Below are positions 1-5,976 of a DNA stretch of 8,504 bases, piece by piece (the first letter of the stretch is position 1; every line of letters starts with the position of its first letter). Position numbers and translations under genes: made by a program. Under the pieces are notes generated by a model that saw only the letters and a list, made by a program, of their open reading frames with translations, was not told where the DNA came from and did not search any database. The stretch lies in contig RPQK01000300.1 in the NCBI GenBank assembly GCA_003819755.1, forward strand, positions 1 to 8,504. Reading direction: 5' to 3'. This stretch comes from Acidobacteriota bacterium (GTDB lineage: Bacteria; Acidobacteriota; UBA6911; RPQK01).

Positions 1-44
1 CCGTCCGCGCTGTCGGCACCATCGGTCTTGCGAGAGGCGCGGAG

Positions 45-59
45 GGGGCGGGACGCCCC
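45..59. repeat. Small hairpin with GGA triloop
   Basis: GGGGCG (45-50), loop GGA (51-53), CGCCCC (54-59): a perfect 6-bp stem. It belongs to a set of four hairpins in the window with unrelated stems and the same GGA loop (also 70-86, 8301-8319, 8404-8418). Confidence 0.6.
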
Positions 60-69
60 TTGCCCCAGT

Positions 70-86
70 GCAGGCGGGACGCCTGC
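70..86. repeat. Small hairpin with GGA triloop
   Basis: GCAGGCG (70-76), loop GGA (77-79), CGCCTGC (80-86): a perfect 7-bp stem. Its 3' arm runs into the dispersed repeat at 83-105. Confidence 0.65.
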
Positions 87-105
87 GCTCCCAGGGGACG
101 CCCCC
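83..105 (+). repeat. Dispersed 23-base repeat, copy 1
   Basis: These 23 bases recur in inverted orientation at 8168-8190 with one mismatch (22 of 23 identical; base 95 is G here and its counterpart is C). The core is CTGCGCTCCCAG followed by a GGACGCCCCC-type end. The two copies lie outside the four-gene block, about 8.1 kb apart and facing each other. No transposase or target-site duplication supports a mobile element, so a dispersed intergenic repeat is the safer reading. Confidence 0.6.
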
Positions 106-126
106 ACTCTCGCTTCTTATTTGAGG

Positions 127-214
127 GCTTATGCCCCGAAGGGGTCGCGTAGCAAAGCCCGGGGCTTTGCTACACGACCCCTTCGGGGTGGAAAAACAAC
201 TACCCGGCATAAGC
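127..214. repeat. Nested palindrome in the glycosidase leader
   Basis: An outer 7-bp stem, GCTTATG (127-133) with CATAAGC (208-214), encloses an inner inverted repeat of 27-base arms, 134-160 and 162-188. In the inner repeat 26 of 27 positions pair; the exception is C148 opposite A174. Each inner arm starts with its own mini-hairpin CCCC-GAA-GGGG or its complement, so long-arm and local foldings are alternatives. The structure ends one base before the purine-rich ribosome-binding site of the downstream gene, so if transcribed it would sit at the ribosome entry site. It could be a translational control or mRNA-stability element, or simply an inserted REP-like repeat. Confidence 0.75.
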
Positions 215-215
215 G

Positions 216-221
216 AAAGGA
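216..221 (+). promoter_or_regulatory. Ribosome-binding site of the glycosidase gene
   Basis: AAAGGA, seven bases before the ATG at 229. It supports that start over the upstream in-frame codon at 28. It lies directly against the 3' end of the palindrome at 127-214. Confidence 0.6.
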
Positions 222-228
222 TCTGCGG

Positions 229-2748
229 ATGACGCTCACTAGAGGAAGAATCACCCTTTCTCCGGGTGCCTGGTTTCTGCTTGCCGCTTTGCTCCACGCC
301 CAGAATCCGTCCGGGCCGATCCAGGACTTCGACTACCGCCGCGTCGTCTCCCGCGCCGATATTATCCTCGACCGGCCCGTTTCCCGGCCGGAGGCCGGAA
401 TGCCGATCGGCAACGGGCGAATGGGAAGCCTTGTCTGGACATTGCCCCACGCTCTCAAACTCCAGATCAACCGAGTCGACGTCTTCGGCAACGATCGCAG
501 CTCGAACAGCTTCCCCCAACGCTACACGGACTACGCCGGCGGCTGTGCTTTCGTGGATGTCGAACTGGTCGAATACGGTGGCGACGTTTTCACCCAGGAC
601 GACACTCGCCAACGCCTCGGCTGCTACGAGGGAATCCTCAGCTTGAACGGCAGAGGGATCAAGACGAGGACTCTGGCGTGGCACGACCGGGACGTGATGG
701 CGATCGAGATTAACGACCAGAGGCCGGAACCTCAGGCTATCCGGGTGAACCTGCGCATGCTCCGTCCGGCCCAATCTCGAAACCTGAGCCAAACCGCAGC
801 CTCGAAACTGGAAGTCCGGAGCGGGCGGCTGATTCTCACTCAGGCTTTTGAGGAGGATGCCTTCTTCTGCGCTTCGGCGGTCGCTGTCGGCGTGGCCGGC
901 CGGCCGGCCACTGTCCGGCAAACGCGCCCCGACGAGTTGAGTCTGATCCTCGCTCCCGCCAAAGGCATTTTCACTATCCTGGTCGGCAGTGCGGCAAGCT
1001 TCGATCGGAAAGACCCAGTCGCCGACTCGGCGCTCGGTCACGTAGAGGCGGCAGCCGGAAAGGGGTTCGAAAAGCTGGTCGATTCCAACAAGACCTGGTG
1101 GGCGGATTTCTGGTCTCGGAGCTTCGTCGAGCTCCACAGCGCCGACGGTGTAGCCGATCAGATCGAGCAGCACTATACCTACTACCTCTACGTAATGGCC
1201 TCCAGCTCCCGCGGTAAGTATCCGACCAAATTCAACGGGATGATCTGGATCACCGGCGGCGACGCGCGCCAGTGGGGCGTGCACTACTGGGGCGCGAACC
1301 AGAGTTGTCTCTACAACGCCCTCTTCCCTTCCAGCCGCTGGGAACTGCTGGACCCGATGTTCGACATGTACACCGGTATGCAGGATTCGTGCGCCTTGGC
1401 CGCCGAGCAGCAATGGGGAAGCAAGGGGATTTTTTTCCCGGAGACCTTTGCCTTCAACGGGCTCGCGCCTCTGCCCGACGAGATTGGCGCCGAGATGCGA
1501 GAGTTGTACCTGCTCCGCAAACCCTGGGAGCAGATGACGCCCCGCTTTCGCGCCTATGCGCTCACGCGCCAGCCGCATTCCAGCCGGTGGAACTGGAATG
1601 GCGGCGGAAAGTGGGTCGACGGGCGTTGGGTGCCGGAAGAACGCGGGGGCGGGCCGTACGGGCCGGTGACTCACATCTTTTCACGTGGCGCGAAGATCGC
1701 CTATCAGTTCTGGCAACGCTACGAGTACACGCTCGACGAAAAATGGCTGCGCGACCGGGCTTTCCCGGTTATGAAGGGCGTGGCGGAGTTCTATCGTAAC
1801 TACCCGAATCTCCGAAAGGACACGGACGGCAAGTACCATCTCTATCACGTGAACAGTAACGAGTCGATCTGGGGGGGCCGCGACCCGGACGAGGAGATCT
1901 CTTCGCTGATGGGGCTCTTGCCCGCCGCCATTCGCGCCTCTGAGATCCTCGGGGTCGATGCCGATCTGCGAGGCCGCTGGCGCGAGCTGCTCGCAAATCT
2001 GGCTCCACTGCCGACGAGCCATCACCCTGATGCCCAGCCGGCCGGGCAGGGAACCCGGCCCTACTGGATACGCGCGCTCCCGCCGATCGTGCGGGGAAAC
2101 GGAGGCGGCAGGCCGGATGGAAACACCATGCCCATCTGGTTCTTCGACCTCTGCACGCTCGAGAACGAGGATCCAGCGACCCGTGCCTTGTCCGACGCAA
2201 CCTTCGAAGCTTATTTCCGGGAAGGAGTGGGCCCAGGCACCCGGGTCGGAGTGCTTTCGAAACTCGGTGTCACGGCGGCTATGCTCGGGCGGGCCGATTA
2301 TGTGCGTTACCTGCTTCCCAACCAGATTTTCTCCGAGGAGTCCCCCGCCTTGGACAACCGGATGGACTTGCGCGAGGGTTTCCAGACGACCAGCGTCCAG
2401 CGACTGGGCCGGGCGGCCGACGCGCTGCACAATGCGCTGTGTCAGAGCGTGGGTGCCGGTCCTGCCCAACCTCCCGTCATCCGCGTGTTCCCTGCCTGGC
2501 CGGCGGACTGGGATGCGTCCTTCAGCCTGCTTGCTCGTGGCGGCTTCATGGTTACGTCTGCTCTTCGGAACAAGCAGATTCCGTTCGTGCGGATCCAGGC
2601 CGCCGTGGGCGGTGAGTGTCGGGTCCGCAACCCCTGGAGCGGACCGGTCACGATCTTCCGCGGCGACACCCCGTGGCTCGACCTCGACGGATCGCTACTG
2701 AGATTCCAAACGCAGCCCGGAGAGCAGTTTGTTTTGAAGCCGAAGTAG
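229..2748 (+). CDS. Secreted GH95-like glycoside hydrolase (839 aa)
   Basis: Probable exported glycosidase of the six-hairpin (alpha/alpha)6 superfamily, most like family GH95 (alpha-L-fucosidases and related exo-enzymes). What is visible: a hydrophobic signal peptide over residues 1-24 with likely cleavage after LLHA; an N-terminal beta-sandwich segment with the GMPIGNGRMGS signature (57-67); a helical core with FNGMIW (335-340) and a WG..YWGANQS segment (349-359); a segment with N544-E545 followed by RASEILGVD, resembling the GH95 region that carries the general acid; and a C-terminal GH95-type ending, FPAWPADW (754-761) then LARGGF and GGECRVRNPW. By eye, E545 is the candidate acid and D713 the candidate base. 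The usual GH95 Asn-x-Asn pair is not clearly kept and the HRHLSHL motif is absent, so substrate cannot be assigned. Start ATG 229 is chosen for its Shine-Dalgarno and signal peptide. It converges with the TRAP operon. Confidence 0.85.
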   Translation: MTLTRGRITLSPGAWFLLAALLHAQNPSGPIQDFDYRRVVSRADIILDRPVSRPEAGMPIGNGRMGSLVWTLPHALKLQINRVDVFGNDRSSNSFPQRYTDYAGGCAFVDVELVEYGGDVFTQDDTRQRLGCYEGILSLNGRGIKTRTLAWHDRDVMAIEINDQRPEPQAIRVNLRMLRPAQSRNLSQTAASKLEVRSGRLILTQAFEEDAFFCASAVAVGVAGRPATVRQTRPDELSLILAPAKGIFTILVGSAASFDRKDPVADSALGHVEAAAGKGFEKLVDSNKTWWADFWSRSFVELHSADGVADQIEQHYTYYLYVMASSSRGKYPTKFNGMIWITGGDARQWGVHYWGANQSCLYNALFPSSRWELLDPMFDMYTGMQDSCALAAEQQWGSKGIFFPETFAFNGLAPLPDEIGAEMRELYLLRKPWEQMTPRFRAYALTRQPHSSRWNWNGGGKWVDGRWVPEERGGGPYGPVTHIFSRGAKIAYQFWQRYEYTLDEKWLRDRAFPVMKGVAEFYRNYPNLRKDTDGKYHLYHVNSNESIWGGRDPDEEISSLMGLLPAAIRASEILGVDADLRGRWRELLANLAPLPTSHHPDAQPAGQGTRPYWIRALPPIVRGNGGGRPDGNTMPIWFFDLCTLENEDPATRALSDATFEAYFREGVGPGTRVGVLSKLGVTAAMLGRADYVRYLLPNQIFSEESPALDNRMDLREGFQTTSVQRLGRAADALHNALCQSVGAGPAQPPVIRVFPAWPADWDASFSLLARGGFMVTSALRNKQIPFVRIQAAVGGECRVRNPWSGPVTIFRGDTPWLDLDGSLLRFQTQPGEQFVLKPK

Positions 2749-2802
2749 GTCCAACTGGTGTTGCTCAAACTGCCCGGCGCTCAGCAGGCTTATTCACCAC
2801 AG

Positions 2803-2825
2803 TGGTTGGTCGCTTTCGACAACCA
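2803..2825. terminator. Possible bidirectional terminator hairpin
   Basis: In the 109-base gap between the convergent glycosidase and dctM genes, TGGTT (2803-2807) pairs with AACCA (2821-2825) and GTCG (2809-2812) with CGAC (2817-2820). G2808 is bulged and the loop is four bases (CTTT). The position suits termination from both sides, but no T-run follows on either strand, so this is tentative. Confidence 0.35.
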
Positions 2826-2857
2826 GGCCGCTGACGGGGAACCAGCTTGTGCCCGGA

Positions 2858-4150
2858 TCAGGGCCTTAGGAAGTGGTTCGGAATCCAAGTGCTTAGTACT
2901 GGTATGAGGATGACGAGCAGGAGGACCAGCATGAGGGCCACAATGAAGGGCAGGCAATATCTCAAGGTCTCATCATAGGTCGTCTTCACGACGCTGGTTG
3001 CCACGAACAACCCGACAGCCACCGGCGGAGTCGTGGAGCCGATCTGCGTGGCGACAACCATGACCATTCCCAGGTGCATGGGGTCGAAGTTGAACTGATT
3101 GCCGACAAAGACGATGACGGGGGCCATAATCACCAGGATAGCGAGAGACTCCACGAACATCGTCAGGAACAGCATGACGGCAACCAGGATCAGTAAAACA
3201 ACGAGGCCATTCTGCGAGACGCTCAGCAGGAGCGACATGACCATTTCGTTGAAATCCAGAAAAGTCATCAACCACCCGAAGGCGCCGGCCATGGCGATGA
3301 TTCCGACGACAGTTGTAGTGGTAACGGCGGCATTGACCAGCATGCCTGGCAATTCCCGCAACCGCCGGGAACGATATATGAAAAAGGTCACGCAGAAAGC
3401 ATAGAAGCAGGCGATCACGCCCGCTTCAGTTGCGGTGAATACGCCTCCCAGGATGCCGCCCAGGATAACAACCGGCGCCAGGAGAGCCACCCAGACACGG
3501 GGAATCTCCCGAAGCACCGCCCGCAGGCGGAACGAGCCGGAAGTCTCGCGAAGCTCGGGAAAGCCGGCGCGGAAGGAATGCGCATAGATCGTCCCCATAA
3601 GGGCCCCGGAAATGAGCAGCCCCGGTATGATGCCGGCCAGGAACAACCCGCCGATGGATGCGCCGGTCAGAGCGCCATACACGATCATCACCATGCTGGG
3701 CGGAATGATGGAACCGATGATGCCGGACGTCGCCAGCAGCGAGGCTGAAAAGCCGGGTTTGTAGCCTCTCTCCCTCATCGACGGCGCAAGAATCGAACCT
3801 ATGGCCGACGTGGAGGCCACTGCAGAGCCGGAGACGTTTGCGAAGATCATGCATGCGACCACTGAGGCATGACCAAGTCCCCCGCGCAAGTGGCCCACCA
3901 CGGTTTCCGCAAACGACACCAGTTTCCTGCTCATGCCGCCGGCCGCCATCAGCTCGCCGGCAAGAATGAAATAAGGCAAGGCGAGCAGGCTGAAAGAATC
4001 AACCATGGCGAATGTCTTTTGTGGGAATATGGCGGGGCCGATTTCCGGGATAAGAACAATGCCGAGGAGCGCCACGATGCCGATGGCGCACAGAATCGGC
4101 GCCCCGATAAAAATCAGCAGCAACAGGGCCACGAACAATCCCACGAGCAC
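2858..4150 (-). CDS. TRAP transporter large permease subunit, DctM family (430 aa)
   Basis: Inner-membrane channel subunit of a tripartite ATP-independent periplasmic (TRAP) transporter, which in characterised members takes up organic acids using a sodium gradient. The protein is almost entirely hydrophobic, about a dozen membrane segments, at the usual family length (about 430). Family landmarks are clear: NVSGSAVASTSAIGSI (105-120) followed by MRERGY; GIIGSIIPPSMVMIVYGALTG (143-163); GGVFTATEAG (235-244); and TPPVAVGLFVA (374-384) near the C-terminus. The start is GTG at 4150, two bases after the dctQ stop codon, with a purine-rich GGGGGAAG stretch upstream. It is the last gene of the operon dctP-dctQ-dctM. 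The family is certain; the substrate is not shown by this subunit. Confidence 0.95.
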   Translation of the reverse strand: MLVGLFVALLLLIFIGAPILCAIGIVALLGIVLIPEIGPAIFPQKTFAMVDSFSLLALPYFILAGELMAAGGMSRKLVSFAETVVGHLRGGLGHASVVACMIFANVSGSAVASTSAIGSILAPSMRERGYKPGFSASLLATSGIIGSIIPPSMVMIVYGALTGASIGGLFLAGIIPGLLISGALMGTIYAHSFRAGFPELRETSGSFRLRAVLREIPRVWVALLAPVVILGGILGGVFTATEAGVIACFYAFCVTFFIYRSRRLRELPGMLVNAAVTTTTVVGIIAMAGAFGWLMTFLDFNEMVMSLLLSVSQNGLVVLLILVAVMLFLTMFVESLAILVIMAPVIVFVGNQFNFDPMHLGMVMVVATQIGSTTPPVAVGLFVATSVVKTTYDETLRYCLPFIVALMLVLLLVILIPVLSTWIPNHFLRP

Positions 4151-4152
4151 GG

Positions 4153-4662
4153 CTACTTCCCCCTCTCGCCTAGGCGAAACCGCCCCGCCAACTTACGAAC
4201 TGTCACGACGAAGAGGTACGTGCCACCGATCATCTGGCCGAGGTAAATCCATGACATAGCGATGCCCAGCCCCGCACTGACCTGGTTTTGCCCAATCCGA
4301 ACAAGGTCGAGAGTGTAGCGGACGATGGCGGCAGCGAGGAGTAACCAGACCAGGTCAAAGAAAATCGAGAGACCTGTCTGAACACGTCGCGGGAATTTGT
4401 TGAAAAGAACCTGCATGCCGATATGAGCGCCCCGATTGTAGGCCACCGGAATAGCGAGAAAAATGATCCAGACATGAGCGTATCTCTGAAATTCCTCCCC
4501 CCAGCTGAGTGATTGGTTGATCACAAACCGGTTGAATACCTGGAGTCCACCCACCACCACCATTCCTCCGAAAAGGAGGGCAAGGAACCCTTCCACCAGC
4601 CGGTCGAGTGATGATCTCAGTCTTCGCACCCCTTTGCCCCCCTGCCCTGTTGCCCCGGTCAC
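4153..4662 (-). CDS. TRAP transporter small permease subunit, DctQ family (169 aa)
   Basis: Small membrane subunit that partners DctM. It has four predicted hydrophobic segments and the family pattern: an Arg after the first segment (NRF, about residue 45), then SLSWGEEFQRYAHVW (51-65), where W54, E56 and E57 match the conserved W-x-E-E, and later NRGAHIGM. The start is chosen as GTG 4662, which overlaps the dctP stop as GTGA and has AGGGA just upstream; this gives 169 residues, normal for the family. A second in-frame GTG at 4629 would give 158 residues beginning VRRLRSS and also has G-rich sequence upstream, so the first 11 residues are uncertain. A longer frame reaches back to 4905 inside dctP but reads as non-native sequence. 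Confidence 0.9.
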   Translation of the reverse strand: MTGATGQGGKGVRRLRSSLDRLVEGFLALLFGGMVVVGGLQVFNRFVINQSLSWGEEFQRYAHVWIIFLAIPVAYNRGAHIGMQVLFNKFPRRVQTGLSIFFDLVWLLLAAAIVRYTLDLVRIGQNQVSAGLGIAMSWIYLGQMIGGTYLFVVTVRKLAGRFRLGERGK

Positions 4663-5657
4663 CGCGTTTCCCTGATCATCCTCAGGAGATCCGTGGCCCC
4701 ATTTCTGGCGGCCCACTCGTCCTGCAGCCGTCTTGCGGCCTCGAGGAAGACTTCCCGGTCGATGCTGTGAATCGTCATCCCCTTTTCTTCCAGAAACCGA
4801 AGCGCCTCCTGCTCCCGAACCGGCGCCAGGGAGCGCTCGATGTCTCGCGACATTCTGGCAGCGTCCAGGATCTGGTTCTGCTCCGCGGGGGTGAGCTTTT
4901 CCCACAGGTATTTCGCATAGACGAATACGAGTGGTCCGAACAGGTGACGGGTGAGTACCAGGTGATCAGCCACTTCGTAGAATCGGTTAGCCCTGATCAT
5001 CGCGGCCGAGTGCTCGAAGCCGTCAATGACGCCGGTTTGCAGGCCGGGATAGACGTCACCGAACGCCATCGGTGTAGCATTGCACCCCATCGTATTCAAC
5101 GTGGCAATATACAGCGGGGTCGGAATAGTGCGAATCTTAAGGCCCGCCAGATCGCTGGCAGTTGTCACGGGTTTGCGGGCTGTGACCACGTTGCGGTAAC
5201 CCCAACTGTCCATCCAGGCCAGGACTTTGAACCCGGCTTTGTCCAGCTCTTTCTCCAGGATCTGGCCGACCGGTCCGTCCAGCACGCGGTGCACATGTTC
5301 GTAGTCCTGCCAAAGAAAAGGCAAGTCCAGGACGCCCATGCGCGGAACGAAGTTATTGAGAATTGCTGTGCCGCTTACCGCGCAGGCTACGCCGGATTCG
5401 AGCTGCATCCCCTCATAAATCTCACGCTCCTGTCCCAGAGTATTGGAGGCGTAGATCTTCACCTTCAGCTGGTCGGAATCGTCTTCGAGCAATTTCTGAA
5501 AGAGCCAGGCAGCCATGTGAAGCTCAGATGAGCGATCCGCCTGGCTGCTGTGGGACAGTCGAATGGCACGGATCGGGGGCTTTTGTGCCGGATTCCCGCA
5601 CCCGGACAGGACCGCCATGATAGTGAAAACCGGCACGTATTTTTGCAGAGTGCGCAC
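4659..5657 (-). CDS. TRAP transporter solute-binding lipoprotein, DctP family (332 aa)
   Basis: Periplasmic substrate-binding subunit. The DctP fold is recognised from SNTLGQEREIYEGMQ, LDLPFLW, GLKIRTIPTPLY (the Arg, R176, corresponds to the conserved ligand-carboxylate-binding Arg of the family), NATPMAFGDVYPGLQTGVIDGFE, and LTPAEQNQILDAA near the C-terminus. Start GTG 5657 is chosen because AAGGAG lies five bases upstream; an ATG at 5678 in the same frame has no such site. With this start the N-terminus is a short lipoprotein signal with lipobox LSGC, Cys20 being the lipidated residue. Most TRAP binding proteins are soluble, so lipidation is notable. First gene of the operon, divergent from the gene at 5977. 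The conserved Arg implies a carboxylate ligand; whether dicarboxylate, uronate or other sugar acid cannot be told. Confidence 0.92.
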   Translation of the reverse strand: MRTLQKYVPVFTIMAVLSGCGNPAQKPPIRAIRLSHSSQADRSSELHMAAWLFQKLLEDDSDQLKVKIYASNTLGQEREIYEGMQLESGVACAVSGTAILNNFVPRMGVLDLPFLWQDYEHVHRVLDGPVGQILEKELDKAGFKVLAWMDSWGYRNVVTARKPVTTASDLAGLKIRTIPTPLYIATLNTMGCNATPMAFGDVYPGLQTGVIDGFEHSAAMIRANRFYEVADHLVLTRHLFGPLVFVYAKYLWEKLTPAEQNQILDAARMSRDIERSLAPVREQEALRFLEEKGMTIHSIDREVFLEAARRLQDEWAARNGATDLLRMIRETR

Positions 5658-5662
5658 GCCTG

Positions 5663-5668
5663 CTCCTT
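5663..5668 (-). promoter_or_regulatory. Ribosome-binding site deciding the dctP start
   Basis: AAGGAG on the minus strand, with a five-base spacer CAGGC before GTG 5657. The alternative ATG at 5678 has no purine-rich site in front of it, so the GTG is preferred. Confidence 0.65.
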
Positions 5669-5770
5669 CGCGCCCCATGATAACGTGGCAAGCGGATCGC
5701 GGAAAGCGCCCTTGGCCGCCTTTGTCGCCAAATTACGCGCGTGTCACCTAGTTCGCGTGAAACATTCTCA

Positions 5771-5781
5771 CCCCGAAGGGG
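5771..5781. repeat. CCCC-GAA-GGGG mini-hairpin, solitary copy
   Basis: An 11-base perfect palindrome with GAA loop. The same 11 bases start the inner arms of the leader palindrome at 134-144 and, as complement, 178-188. The following TC is also shared. A degraded relative is at 8241-8254 on the minus strand. Confidence 0.55.
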
Positions 5782-5812
5782 TCCAAGGAGAAGGGAAGCG
5801 AGGACCGTTCTG

Positions 5813-5956
5813 CGAGATCCGACAGAGCCGCAAGCGCAGCGCTTCTTTGCGGAGCGCGTCGGATACGAACCGGTTCCACCCAGTCGATTGTGGAACCGGT
5901 TCGTATCCGACGCGCTCCGCAAAGACACGCTGCGCTTGCGGCTCCGTCGGATCTCG
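5813..5956. repeat. Long inverted repeat, 66-bp arms, 12-base loop
   Basis: Arms 5813-5878 and 5891-5956 pair at 63 of 66 positions (mismatches involve 5926, 5927 and 5945); the loop is 5879-5890. Each arm is itself palindromic: ATCCGACG pairs with CGTCGGAT and CCGCAA with TTGCGG within the right arm, and the left arm does the same. The element is therefore two head-to-head copies of a hairpin unit that can fold locally or as one long stem. It ends nine bases before the Shine-Dalgarno of the downstream gene. Every frame through it gives repeat-like Arg/Ser-rich peptides, so it is not coding. Confidence 0.9.
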
Positions 5957-5965
5957 GCACCGGGC

Positions 5966-5972
5966 AAGGAGG
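5966..5972 (+). promoter_or_regulatory. Strong ribosome-binding site of the 721-aa protein gene
   Basis: AAGGAGG, a full anti-Shine-Dalgarno match, four bases before ATG 5977. It fixes the start, against an upstream in-frame GTG at 5890 that lies in the inverted-repeat loop. Confidence 0.8.
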
Positions 5973-5976
5973 ACGC

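Larger units (their letters stand above)
1..228. other. Non-coding leader region packed with palindromes
   Basis: No convincing gene lies here. The reading frame of the downstream glycosidase stays open back to base 28, but the translation is Arg/Gly/Pro-rich and runs straight through hairpins, so it is best read as non-coding. The stretch holds two GGA-loop hairpins (45-59, 70-86), one copy of a 23-base dispersed repeat (83-105), a nested palindrome (127-214) and the Shine-Dalgarno site. I could not pick out a credible -35/-10 pair. Confidence 0.7.
5658..5812. other. Divergent intergenic segment between dctP and the 5977 gene
   Basis: Promoters for the leftward TRAP operon and the rightward gene should lie here, since 5813-5956 is taken up by an inverted repeat. 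I see no close match to a sigma-70 promoter on either strand and no convincing operator palindrome; CG-rich ACGCGCGT at 5735-5742 is too short to call. A copy of CCCCGAAGGGG lies at 5771-5781. Confidence 0.5.

Noticed and set aside
28..228. N-terminal extension of the glycosidase to a start at base 28
   Set aside because: The frame is open but passes through several hairpins, gives Arg/Gly/Pro-rich sequence, and would bury the signal peptide; ATG 229 has a Shine-Dalgarno.
893..910. 18-base perfect palindrome TGGCCGGCCGGCCGGCCA
   Set aside because: It lies inside the glycosidase coding sequence and follows from GGCC-rich codons; a similar run occurs in coding sequence near 6927-6938.
1681..2469. 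Long antisense open frame (262 codons) within the glycosidase gene
   Set aside because: It is a shadow of a GC-rich gene: low-complexity composition, no recognisable domain, and full overlap with a well-supported CDS.
5723..5751. TTGTCG with a weak -10 about 17 bases on, as promoter for the 5977 gene
   Set aside because: The -10 candidate CACCTA is too far from consensus to call in GC-rich DNA.
5890..5976. Upstream GTG start for the 721-aa protein
   Set aside because: It lies in the inverted-repeat loop, has no Shine-Dalgarno, and the extra residues come from repeat sequence; ATG 5977 has AAGGAGG and a signal peptide.
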